Source of the DNA: Phocaeicola coprocola DSM 17136
GTDB taxonomy: Bacteria > Bacteroidota > Bacteroidia > Bacteroidales > Bacteroidaceae
Direction of reading: 5' to 3'
DNA: 64,000 nucleotides
Assembly (NCBI RefSeq): GCF_000154845.1
Contig: NZ_DS981432.1
Location: forward strand, 34,851 to 98,850
Below are positions 18,895 to 27,371 of this stretch, piece after piece. Position numbers and translations under genes: made by a program. Every line of letters begins with the position of its first letter. Within the stretch, counting starts at the first letter, position 1. Below the pieces are notes generated by a model. The model was not told the DNA's origin. It saw only the letters and a program-made list of their open reading frames with translations, and did not search any database.

Positions 18895-19881
18895 TTATTT
18901 TTCAATAATAGCCGACATGCCGGGGCGTAAGTTCTCTACTGTTTGTACGGGTTTGGCTTTTACCTCAAAAGTTTTTAAATCGAACTGTCCGGTTGTCTTG
19001 GTTGCTTTCCATGCTGCATAAGTTCCCAAATCTTTCATGTATGTGACCTTGAAAGTTGCATTCTTTTCTAATGCAGGTATATAAGCTGTAATTTCCCCTC
19101 CTACGGTAAAATCTTTCAAGAAATCTTCTCGTACATTAAAGGTTACCCACATATCGTCTAGCTGAGCAACATTCATGATTGGAGCTCCAGTACCTACCAG
19201 CTCACCTACTTTAGGGAATATTTCTGTAACTTCTCCATCGGCAGACGCTATCAGATAAGTTTCGTTTATATACGAAGTAACTTCGGCCACAGCACCTTTC
19301 GCACGCTCTACCTGAGCTGCTGCCATTGCTTTGTCTTCACGTTGTGCACCATTTTTAGCCATTGTGTATTGTGCTTTGGCAGCCCGTTCTGTTGCGGCCA
19401 TAGCATCATATTGAGCTTTTGCTTCATCTCTTTTTTGAGCAGACATAACTCCTTCTTCATACAATCTGTTTACACGGTTATATGATTTTTCTGCGATGTC
19501 CAGACCAGCTTTTGCCTTTTGCCACATTTCGAATGCTGCTTGCAACTGTTCTGAACGAGTGCCACGGATTGCTTTTTCATTTAAAGCCTGTGCAGCTTGT
19601 TCTGCTGCCTGTGCCTGAGATAATTTAGCCTGTACATCCGGAGCTTCAAGTATAGCAAGTGTATCTCCAGCCTTTACTTTTTCTCCTTCATCTACTAAAA
19701 ATTTAAGTATACGTCCTGGCACTTTGCTCGAAACGCGATATTCAGTTGCTTCTGCCTGACCTTGAATAATTTCAGGACCTTTTCCGAGAGTAAAGAATCC
19801 GATGATACTTACAATGACAATTACTGCAGCAAGTGTAAAAAATGCCAGCATGATATTGCTGTGTTGAGATTTTTCAGTCAT
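18895..19881 (-). CDS. HlyD-family periplasmic adaptor
   Basis: A 328-residue membrane-fusion protein: one N-terminal anchor helix (about 10-32), a split lipoyl/barrel-sandwich domain (SSKVPGRILKFLVDEGEKVKAGDTL at about 50, then YLIASADGEVTEIFPKVGELVG near 210), an alanine-rich coiled-coil hairpin between them (about 78-195), and a beta-barrel (MWVTFNVREDF). It bridges the two ABC permeases to the TolC-like channel encoded 9 bp upstream. No regulatory site inside. Confidence 0.92.
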   Translation of the reverse strand: MTEKSQHSNIMLAFFTLAAVIVIVSIIGFFTLGKGPEIIQGQAEATEYRVSSKVPGRILKFLVDEGEKVKAGDTLAILEAPDVQAKLSQAQAAEQAAQALNEKAIRGTRSEQLQAAFEMWQKAKAGLDIAEKSYNRVNRLYEEGVMSAQKRDEAKAQYDAMAATERAAKAQYTMAKNGAQREDKAMAAAQVERAKGAVAEVTSYINETYLIASADGEVTEIFPKVGELVGTGAPIMNVAQLDDMWVTFNVREDFLKDFTVGGEITAYIPALEKNATFKVTYMKDLGTYAAWKATKTTGQFDLKTFEVKAKPVQTVENLRPGMSAIIEK

Positions 19882-19890
19882 ATTGATTTA

Positions 19891-21369
19891 TTATTTTAAT
19901 GTTCCCATTGATTTGTTCAAATATATTTCACTCATTTTTAGATCGATTTGTGCATCAATCTTGCCAGATTGTGCTGACAACCAAGCCGTTTGTGCTTCTA
20001 ACACATTGCTTGCAGGTATGACTCCTTCTTTAAATCCCAGATTAGCATATCGCAAATTTTCTTCGGCTTTTTCCATGTTTTTTTCTGCCATGGTCAGCTT
20101 TTTCACAGCTTCATTAACTTTATACGAGCTTTGTGTGACCTGGAGCTCTACCTTTTCTTTTATGTCTTCCAGTTGGTAGCGTGCTATATTGGCTTCAGCT
20201 TTAGCAGCTTTGACTTTGTATATACCTTCTCCCCAATGGAATACAGGTATTTTTACGACAACACCGATTCCCCACATTCCTCTGAATTTATTTTCAAATC
20301 CATTAGTCAGTGAAGGATTTGTGAATAAGTAGTTTGCTGTTAATCCGACTGAAGGAAGAAACTCGGCACGAGCAACATTTACCTTCTGTCTGTAAATCTT
20401 TTCGGCAAGTTCTAGCGATTTAAGTTCCTGACGGTTTGCAAATGCTGTATTTACATTGCTTTCCGTGTATGTATTGGGTAATGTCAAATCTTTAATTTCT
20501 TCATCTGCCAGTCGTATTTCTGTATCCAATGGGATGCCACAGAGCTGGCATAGTACCATTTTAGATAGACTTAACCCATCTTCTACCTGAGTAAGTGTTA
20601 TTTCTGCTTCATTTACTTTTACTTTTACACTGAGTTCATCCGCAGTTGTAGCTACTCCTTCGGCAACCATTTTACTCACGTCAGAGTCTAACTTTTGAAC
20701 AAGTTTCAGGAAGCTTTCTGCCAATTTCTTTTTATTGACCAGAGAGATGACTTGCCAGTAGGCTTGATCCGTACTTAATATTACATCCTGCATGCCTGTA
20801 GCATGTTGTGATTGTGCCAACTGCTCTGCATACTTCGTTATTTTATTATATGCTACGATTTTTCCTCCCATAAAAATAGGCTGGGTAAGGGTAGCAGCTC
20901 CTACATATAAATTTCTGGTATCAGTACGAAATGCATCAATAATACTTTGTCCTGCATTGTTTAATGCTCCTGGAATTTTTCCCATAGCATTACTTAAAGG
21001 GGTAAGGAGGGGAAGCAATTCAGGATGTTGCATTGCTATTTGTTGCAATTCTTGTCCAAAATGCTGTAGTTCGTTTCCTACGCTGGTTCCCATATTGCCA
21101 ATGACTTGTTTCTGGTCATTGCTTAGTAAAGATATTTCTTTTTGGGTACGCATATAGCTTCCCGTCACATCTATCTTTGGGAGATAATTCGTAAATGCTG
21201 CTTTTTGCTGGTAGTGAGCAGCATTTATTTTTTCTTGCGCGATGCGTAGTTCTTTGTTGTTCGCGAGAGCCAGTGCACGGCAACTGTCCAAATTTAAGAT
21301 TCGTTGGGCATAACCATTTAGAACCAGCCCGAACAATAAAATGAAACTTAAAATTCTTTTCATTACCAA
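19891..21369 (-). CDS. TolC-family outer-membrane efflux protein
   Basis: A 492-residue outer-membrane channel with signal peptide (ILSFILLFGLVLNGYAQ) and the two-fold repeat of TolC: LNLDSCRALALANNKELRIA near residue 26 opens repeat 1, and LTMAEKNMEKAEENLRYANL with FKEGVIPASNVLEAQTAWLS near 440-465 closes repeat 2. An unusual insertion around residues 95-150 is rich in Gln, Leu and Pro (GQELQQIAMQHPELLPLLTP), which may mark a longer periplasmic hairpin. First gene of the export operon; a TACATTTG box precedes it. Confidence 0.92.
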   Translation of the reverse strand: MVMKRILSFILLFGLVLNGYAQRILNLDSCRALALANNKELRIAQEKINAAHYQQKAAFTNYLPKIDVTGSYMRTQKEISLLSNDQKQVIGNMGTSVGNELQHFGQELQQIAMQHPELLPLLTPLSNAMGKIPGALNNAGQSIIDAFRTDTRNLYVGAATLTQPIFMGGKIVAYNKITKYAEQLAQSQHATGMQDVILSTDQAYWQVISLVNKKKLAESFLKLVQKLDSDVSKMVAEGVATTADELSVKVKVNEAEITLTQVEDGLSLSKMVLCQLCGIPLDTEIRLADEEIKDLTLPNTYTESNVNTAFANRQELKSLELAEKIYRQKVNVARAEFLPSVGLTANYLFTNPSLTNGFENKFRGMWGIGVVVKIPVFHWGEGIYKVKAAKAEANIARYQLEDIKEKVELQVTQSSYKVNEAVKKLTMAEKNMEKAEENLRYANLGFKEGVIPASNVLEAQTAWLSAQSGKIDAQIDLKMSEIYLNKSMGTLK

Positions 21370-21403
21370 TTTTCTTTAGTGTTTAGTTGCTTATGCAACA
21401 TTG

Positions 21404-21411
21404 CAAATGTA
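21404..21411 (-). promoter_or_regulatory. Promoter -7 box of the TolC-HlyD-ABC2 operon
   Basis: TACATTTG on the minus strand matches TAnnTTTG, 34 bp upstream of the tolC-like start codon. Confidence 0.5.
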
Positions 21412-21506
21412 TTATAATAAAAACAAATCACCAAGTAAAAAGGTTGAAAAGGAAGAGCGTTTCTGTGTCTTTTTTGCTTTTTTAGCTTAACTGTCTTTTT
21501 GAAAAA

Positions 21507-22883
21507 TTAGAAACTTGTCAGTTTTGAACGTTTGGGTTTATTGGCGACAGAATTAGAAACCACTTGTGGGGTAGAGTTTACACCAAACCAACGTGTCATT
21601 ATTCTAGTTTCACTAGGAGTTGTTGATGGGAAATTGCCATGCTCTATGTGATACAATACAGGGACCATCAAGGAATCTTGTTCTGTTCCCAGTTCTCCCA
21701 AATATCCGGTAAGGTCCTCACTTTCTTCATAATCGGGCTTCAGGCCATCTGTATAATAATCGTAATAATTTTCTGAATTACTTATGTACGAAGTAGTTAG
21801 CCAGAATTCTAGTTGCGGATGAGCTGCATTGGTGAATAAACTTTGAGCTACATTTTTACCAAATGTATTTTCTCCTACCTGAATTAATTTGTCACCTAAA
21901 TATGGGCGCAGGCAGTTGATTATGATTTCTGAAGCTGAAGCTGTATTTCCTGTTGTCAGCACATAAAGATGGTCGAACGAAGCATTGGATACTCCTTGCA
22001 GAAGAGCTGGGTCGAACACATAATTTTCTGTTTTATTCAGTTTATCATTAAATATCAGGTTGAAACATGTTTTTCCCATTGCATCAGCAGGAGCAAGTAT
22101 GGTACTCAACAGCAAAGCTGTAGAAACGTAGCCACCGGGGTTGTATCTTAAATCCAGAACAATCTCATTGGGTGATGAGGCTAGCCCTTCTGCAAATTTG
22201 CTTTTCAGCTCAGTTTCCTCTGTTATTTCGAAACTGTTATACATGATATAGAAAACTTTTTTTCCGCCCGATGTTGTAAAATTGCGTGTTAAGTATACAC
22301 TTGGTTCCTCAACGATTCGTGGAGCAGGTGTCGTAAATTCCAGACTGTCTGGAGCTCCGTTGTCATTCATTCTTGCAACCTGATAGCGGTAAGTTTTGCT
22401 TGGGCGTTGGAAGTATTCTGTATAATTGCTGCTCGTAATTTTCTGACTGTCGACCATAAAAATATGATCGCCACGCTTCAATCCCATTTCGCTGGCCGGA
22501 GAATCCGGTTGAGTATATAATATGGTATAATAATAGTCTCCGCTTACACCGCGAACCAAACTTCCTTCGATGCCGAATGTAGGATAACTGCTTTGCACAC
22601 GGGATATTTTAACAGAATCGATGTGAGAGAAAAGAACACCATTTTTCTGGTCACGATCAGATGCCACCGATGTTAAAAAATCTGCCGGCTTATCGAAAAA
22701 ATCCAGTCCGTCTTCAGCAGGAAGATCCTCATAGAACAGATAATTCTGTTGCATGGTTTCATACATCCATGTCTTACTTGCAATTAAGGCATAGTATTCA
22801 CCAGAACGGTCTTCTCCGCATGACGATAGAAAAAACGTTGGAAAAATGGAGCTGAGTATGAAATAAATTAAGTATTTTCTCAT
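21507..22883 (-). CDS. S41-family (C-terminal processing type) peptidase lipoprotein
   Basis: A 458-residue lipoprotein (lipobox LSSC, Cys22). A helical N domain (30-90) is followed by a PDZ domain (about 95-190; DSPASEMGLKRGDHIFMVD) and the S41 catalytic core (200-400) with IVLDLRYNPGGYVSTALLL, TGNTASASEI (nucleophile probably Ser316) and GENTFGKNVAQ (general-base Lys343). The Ser-Lys spacing is close to that of Tsp/CtpA. The C-terminal 50 residues are extra. Such proteases trim periplasmic or surface proteins. It starts 6 bp after a coiled-coil membrane protein gene, its probable partner. Confidence 0.9.
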   Translation of the reverse strand: MRKYLIYFILSSIFPTFFLSSCGEDRSGEYYALIASKTWMYETMQQNYLFYEDLPAEDGLDFFDKPADFLTSVASDRDQKNGVLFSHIDSVKISRVQSSYPTFGIEGSLVRGVSGDYYYTILYTQPDSPASEMGLKRGDHIFMVDSQKITSSNYTEYFQRPSKTYRYQVARMNDNGAPDSLEFTTPAPRIVEEPSVYLTRNFTTSGGKKVFYIMYNSFEITEETELKSKFAEGLASSPNEIVLDLRYNPGGYVSTALLLSTILAPADAMGKTCFNLIFNDKLNKTENYVFDPALLQGVSNASFDHLYVLTTGNTASASEIIINCLRPYLGDKLIQVGENTFGKNVAQSLFTNAAHPQLEFWLTTSYISNSENYYDYYTDGLKPDYEESEDLTGYLGELGTEQDSLMVPVLYHIEHGNFPSTTPSETRIMTRWFGVNSTPQVVSNSVANKPKRSKLTSF

Positions 22884-22889
22884 AAAGTT

Positions 22890-23759
22890 TTATTTCATTT
22901 CGAATGAGTTCTGACCGATCATATTGCCATCAGCAAAGATGTATACAGTATATGTTCCCGCAGGGAGGAATTCTTCTACATCCCAATATACAGTAACGCT
23001 TTGTTCCTCACCAGTATATTCAATATATTTCTTAATGGAATATGTAATCTGACGATCTTCGTATGGGAATGTTGTATCACCTTTCGATAAGATTTCGTTG
23101 TTAGGTTTGGCAATACGGATATATAGAGTTTTATTACCCGTTTTGGCTGTAATATTCTTGACGATGGTGAACGAGATAGCAATTTTCTTCACGTCCTTTA
23201 CTTTACGTGCTTTTTTACCTCGTTTATTCATTGGAAGAGCAGATATATTCGTTGCATCAAGCTGGGCTGCCAGTGATACTCGCTCATTAAGATTTTTCTT
23301 TTCAGCGGCTAGGGTATTGATTTGTGCAGTAGCTGCTGTATATTTACTTTTCACTTCCTGATTTTCTTCCATCAGTGCAGCATTGATTCGATTCAGTGAG
23401 TCGATTTGCATGACATAACTTCTCAATACGGCACGAACAGTTTTCAGTTCTTTTTTCAAGCGTATGATTTCAGCGGCATTGCTACTTTTTACCTGACGGA
23501 GTTCTTCGAGCAAACGTTGAGTCTTTAACTTTTCACTTTCCAGCTTTTCGCGTAGAGAGTCATTATTTATTTGTACCTGAAGCTCGTCATATTGAGTGGC
23601 AAAAGTGCTGTATTCGTTTTCCATCTCTTCTTTTTCGACGGCGAATACTTCAGTCATTTCTTTATTTTTGCGAAATTCATTGAACGCTAAAAATGAAACT
23701 CCAGCAATTACAACAATCAATGCTGCTATAACGATGATTAATTTCTTATTTTTTTCCAT
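22890..23759 (-). CDS. Membrane-anchored coiled-coil protein of unknown function
   Basis: A 289-residue protein with one N-terminal transmembrane helix (about 7-26), then a long coiled coil (about 30-165) of regularly spaced Leu/Ile/Val among Lys, Glu and Gln, and a C-terminal beta-rich domain (190-289) that reads like an Ig-type fold (NKTLYIRIAKPNNEILSKGD, VTVYWDVEEFLPAGTYTVYI). The topology suggests the C domain sits in the periplasm on a stalk. It precedes the S41 protease gene by 6 bp, implying a joint function, perhaps as substrate adaptor. I do not recognise the family. Confidence 0.75.
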   Translation of the reverse strand: MEKNKKLIIVIAALIVVIAGVSFLAFNEFRKNKEMTEVFAVEKEEMENEYSTFATQYDELQVQINNDSLREKLESEKLKTQRLLEELRQVKSSNAAEIIRLKKELKTVRAVLRSYVMQIDSLNRINAALMEENQEVKSKYTAATAQINTLAAEKKNLNERVSLAAQLDATNISALPMNKRGKKARKVKDVKKIAISFTIVKNITAKTGNKTLYIRIAKPNNEILSKGDTTFPYEDRQITYSIKKYIEYTGEEQSVTVYWDVEEFLPAGTYTVYIFADGNMIGQNSFEMK

Positions 23760-23776
23760 GAAAACTGATTTTGTGG

Positions 23777-23784
23777 CAAAAATA
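23777..23784 (-). promoter_or_regulatory. Promoter -7 box of the coiled-coil/protease operon
   Basis: TATTTTTG on the minus strand fits TAnnTTTG, 17 bp before the start codon. Confidence 0.45.
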
Positions 23785-23832
23785 CAATATTTTACTCATA
23801 AGCATCGTCCTTTAGCCTAAAAAAAACAAAAT

Positions 23833-25569
23833 CTAGCGGAGTTCCAGTATTATAGGAGGAATATCTCCTTTAATCCATTGGTAAAAGATCTTTTCCGGAT
23901 AAAGCTGTGCATTATCTGATATCCAGTTGTTAAGTATGTCGATAACTGGTATATCATTTTCTGCCGTCATCGTGTTTTCATCGTATGTGTATATCTGTTT
24001 CGGGGTAGTTTGGTAGGTGTCGTATATTCCTCTGACATCTACATCGCAGTAAAGTCCGCTTTCTATCGTACAGTTGTTGCTTTTATATACCAGTGATCCA
24101 TATTTCTTTTTTGATGGATATCCTATCGTTTTGTATGTGTAGCAATTTTTCATTTCACTTCTTGGTTCCATGGTATAGCAGATACCTCCACTGCTCAGTG
24201 TATTAGTAAAATCACAACTTGCCATATAGCAGTTTAACAGTTGTCCGAAATTACTGAAAGAGATACCGGAAGCCTGAGCTTTTGGCAGTTGAAAATCAAT
24301 GTTCTCTGCAGAGCAGTTAATGACGTATCCTTTATTGATTCCGGCAATACCGCCAGCCTGCTTAACCGATTCTCCTGTAAAAGAATTGTTCCCTTTGATA
24401 TGACATCCTGTTATTGTACCATTGTTTCTACCTGTAAGAATAGCTTCATATTTACAGGTATATCCGGCATTGGAGTATGATACGTTCTCAATATTTAAAT
24501 CCTTGATAATGCCAGCTGTATCAACAAAAGAAAACAAAGCATATGAGTCCATATTGCTTTTAGGCTCTAATTTTAGTTCGTACAGTGTATGATTTTGTCC
24601 GTCCAGGCAATCTATAAATCCTGAGTTTTCGAAACCTGATTGGTTATAATGTCCGATACTTTGCAAACGTGCACACTCTTCGGGAGTAAAATGAATGTCA
24701 TTTAATAGATAATAAGTCATTTTTCCATTGACAGATGTTCCGAACTCTTCTAAACATCTGTCGGCATACGCTTCTCCATTAATGAGATAAGTAAAAGCGA
24801 TAAAATCTTCAGCTGTACTGATTCCGCATCCGTCGTTTGATGATTTTATGTTATAATTATATCGATATCCGCTTTGAAAGGCTGAAGAATGAACAGATGC
24901 TGTGTATGTTTCCTCTTCAGTTGTGATACTTATATCTACCCGTATCTCTGGAGCTGGAGGAACAAGTAGCGTATATATACCATTTTCTTGTTTTGTAAAT
25001 ACTTGGGGATAAGGGTGCTCTTCTGTGTATTCTATTTCAGCAGAAAAAGGATCGAATGTGTGTACTGATACAGAAGGAGTAAACTGTATTTCTTGGAGCT
25101 GCTTGTTTAGAAGCGGATCAACATGAAAGACAAGTTGAGAGAATAAATGACTGAATTTTAAAATAATAGGAGAACCGTATCGGGTATTTCCTGTATAATA
25201 TAAAATGTCTTTTAATTTTCCGTCAGGTTCATATACCGTAAAATTATCACTCTCCATGTAAGGGTAATAGGCACTGACAACCGCGTCCGACTGATCAGTA
25301 TTCCATTGTAGTTCGGAAGTATAATTCCATACTCCGTGCGTGTAAGTAAGTGGTATATTTTCTGCACTTATACCTCCTCTGCTGTAAAAAGAGATTATAC
25401 TGTTTTCTTCCAATTGTCCGGAAATATCGTTTCTTGACTCTTTTTCTTCAAAAGTGGCATATTCTTTTCCTGTGATGATTACCTGCTTCAATTTCTGTTC
25501 GGAAAGCTTTTCGGATGTACATCCGTTTAATATTGTAAATAAGATTATGATTGTTGATATATATTTCAT
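23833..25569 (-). CDS. Fimbrillin-like lipoprotein with GLUG-type repeats
   Basis: A 578-residue lipoprotein (lipobox ILNGC). Residues ~25-245 resemble the Mfa-like/FimB fimbrillin fold: SQLVFHVDPLLNKQLQEIQF, the YYPY segment and a closing FQSGYRYNYNI are typical of that family. After ~250 the protein changes to ISTAEDFIAFTYLINGE and then repeats such as GFIDCLDGQNHTLYELKLEP, GIIKDLNIENVSYSN and GGIAGINKGYVINCSAEN, which look like GLUG/parallel beta-helix units found in surface adhesins. It stands alone, with no Mfa/Fim-type neighbours (no shaft, usher-like or tip genes), so a self-standing adhesin is more likely than a pilus subunit. Confidence 0.7.
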   Translation of the reverse strand: MKYISTIIILFTILNGCTSEKLSEQKLKQVIITGKEYATFEEKESRNDISGQLEENSIISFYSRGGISAENIPLTYTHGVWNYTSELQWNTDQSDAVVSAYYPYMESDNFTVYEPDGKLKDILYYTGNTRYGSPIILKFSHLFSQLVFHVDPLLNKQLQEIQFTPSVSVHTFDPFSAEIEYTEEHPYPQVFTKQENGIYTLLVPPAPEIRVDISITTEEETYTASVHSSAFQSGYRYNYNIKSSNDGCGISTAEDFIAFTYLINGEAYADRCLEEFGTSVNGKMTYYLLNDIHFTPEECARLQSIGHYNQSGFENSGFIDCLDGQNHTLYELKLEPKSNMDSYALFSFVDTAGIIKDLNIENVSYSNAGYTCKYEAILTGRNNGTITGCHIKGNNSFTGESVKQAGGIAGINKGYVINCSAENIDFQLPKAQASGISFSNFGQLLNCYMASCDFTNTLSSGGICYTMEPRSEMKNCYTYKTIGYPSKKKYGSLVYKSNNCTIESGLYCDVDVRGIYDTYQTTPKQIYTYDENTMTAENDIPVIDILNNWISDNAQLYPEKIFYQWIKGDIPPIILELR

Positions 25570-25632
25570 GGCATTATTTCAACTTGACTTTTTATAAGAA
25601 TAACGCCATATTTAGAATTTATGTACTTTTTT

Positions 25633-25672
25633 GGAAAAAAATACGCTGCCGAACCTTCTCAGGCAGGCAGCG
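25633..25672 (-). terminator. Probable terminator of the first gdh gene
   Basis: CGCTGCC (25644-25650) and GGCAGCG (25666-25672) form a GC-rich 7-bp stem; read on the minus strand it is followed by TATTTTTTTCC. It lies about 130 bp past the gdh stop. Confidence 0.65.
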
Positions 25673-25801
25673 CAAGCTACAATACAAAATACAAATACAA
25701 CTAAACGAGATATATTGTAAAATTAAGAAATAGAAACCACAAATAAAAATTTGAGGACAAGAAAATTGCAATTTCTATTCTTTCTTTTGTTTTTTAGTTC
25801 T

Positions 25802-27139
25802 TTAGACAATACCTTGAGCCATCATAGCATGTGCTACTTTCATAAATCCTGCAATGTTGGCACCTTTTACGTAATTGATATATCCGTCAGGTTCAGTTCC
25901 GTATTTTACACATTGTTCATGGATGTTATGCATAATTTGGTGCAATTTTTCGTCCACTTCTTGAGCAGTCCAGCTCAGATGCATTGCATTCTGGCTCATT
26001 TCCAGTCCTGAAGTTGCAACACCACCTGCATTTACAGCTTTACCCGGAGCATACATTAGCTTATGTTCGATGAATGCATCGATAGCTTCTGGAGTACATC
26101 CCATATTAGAAATTTCTCCAACGCAAAGTACGGAATTATTTATTAAGTTCATGGCATCTTCTCCGTTCAATTCGTTTTGGGTTGCACAAGGCAGAGCAAT
26201 ATCTACTTTTACTTCCCATGGACGACGTCCTTCTACGAAAGTAGAGCCAGGGAACTTGTCGGCATACGGTGCTACGATATCGTTGCCAGAAGCACGCAGT
26301 TCAAGCATATAGTCAATCTTTTCTCCGCTGATACCATCTGGATCATAAATGTATCCGTCCGGACCAGAGATAGTAACTACCTTAGCGCCTAATTGAGTAG
26401 CTTTGGTTGCTGCTCCCCATGCGACGTTTCCAAAACCGGAAATAGCCACAGTCTTTCCTTTTATATCTATACCTTTCTTATCGAGCATGTGTTTTACAAA
26501 GTACAAACCACCAAATCCAGTAGCTTCTGGGCGGATTAATGAACCGCCGAATTCCAAACCTTTACCAGTGAATGTACCTGTAAATTCATGTGTTAACTTT
26601 TTGTACATACCGAACATATATCCAACTTCACGGCCGCCTACACCGATATCACCGGCAGGAACATCCATGTCTGGACCTACATGACGCCATAATTCAAGCA
26701 TGAATGCCTGGCAGAAGCGCATAACTTCAGCATCACTCTTGCCACGTGGTGAGAAATCAGAACCACCTTTACCACCACCCATCGGAAGAGTTGTCAATGC
26801 GTTCTTAAATGTCTGTTCGAAACCTAAGAATTTCAGGATAGAAAGATTTACAGATGCATGGAAACGGATACCACCTTTATACGGGCCGATGGCATTATTA
26901 AACTGTACACGATAACCTAAATTTACTTGTACTTTGCCTTTGTCGTCCACCCAAGGTACACGGAATGTTATGATACGGTCTGGTTCAACCAAACGCTCTA
27001 TCAGTGATGCTTTTTCAAATTCGGGATGTTGATTGTAAATATCTTCAATAGAAAGTAGAACTTCTCTAACCGCCTGCAAGTACTCTGATTCACCCGGATG
27101 CTTAGCTTCCAGAGATGACATAATCTGGTTAATGTTCAT
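25802..27139 (-). CDS. gdhA: Glutamate dehydrogenase (hexameric), copy 1
   Basis: A 445-residue hexameric-type glutamate dehydrogenase, which interconverts 2-oxoglutarate plus ammonia and glutamate. Motifs include NAIGPYKGGIRFH, LPMGGGKGGSDFSPRGKSD (substrate Lys), DVPAGDIGVGGREVGYMFG (catalytic Asp) and the Rossmann loop VAISGFGNVAWGAA. The coenzyme (NADP or NAD) cannot be decided by eye. A clear two-box promoter lies upstream. A paralogue of nearly identical length occurs at 46386-47720; the most visible differences are in the nucleotide-binding domain. Confidence 0.95.
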   Translation of the reverse strand: MNINQIMSSLEAKHPGESEYLQAVREVLLSIEDIYNQHPEFEKASLIERLVEPDRIITFRVPWVDDKGKVQVNLGYRVQFNNAIGPYKGGIRFHASVNLSILKFLGFEQTFKNALTTLPMGGGKGGSDFSPRGKSDAEVMRFCQAFMLELWRHVGPDMDVPAGDIGVGGREVGYMFGMYKKLTHEFTGTFTGKGLEFGGSLIRPEATGFGGLYFVKHMLDKKGIDIKGKTVAISGFGNVAWGAATKATQLGAKVVTISGPDGYIYDPDGISGEKIDYMLELRASGNDIVAPYADKFPGSTFVEGRRPWEVKVDIALPCATQNELNGEDAMNLINNSVLCVGEISNMGCTPEAIDAFIEHKLMYAPGKAVNAGGVATSGLEMSQNAMHLSWTAQEVDEKLHQIMHNIHEQCVKYGTEPDGYINYVKGANIAGFMKVAHAMMAQGIV

Positions 27140-27185
27140 GACATTTTTAATTTAAGGTCTGACAAAATGAAATTGTTTGTTACTG

Positions 27186-27215
27186 CAAAGATAGGTTTTT
27201 ATGTAGAACATCAAA
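27186..27215 (-). promoter_or_regulatory. Promoter of the first gdh gene
   Basis: Minus-strand TTTG (27212-27215), an 18-bp spacer, and TATCTTTG (27186-27193): a good Bacteroidetes -33/-7 pair, 47 bp before the start codon. Confidence 0.7.
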
Positions 27216-27371
27216 ATATTTCAGAATGTTTTTGCGGGTGAAAAGTGATAAAAAGTTAAAGCCTGAAAGGTGCTACATGTGTCTGAAAGTAATTTTTATC
27301 TGCTGCTAAGTTGCACAAATCAATAGAAATCACGTTATTTGTTAAACAAATAAAGCTTAAATCTTGAAGCT

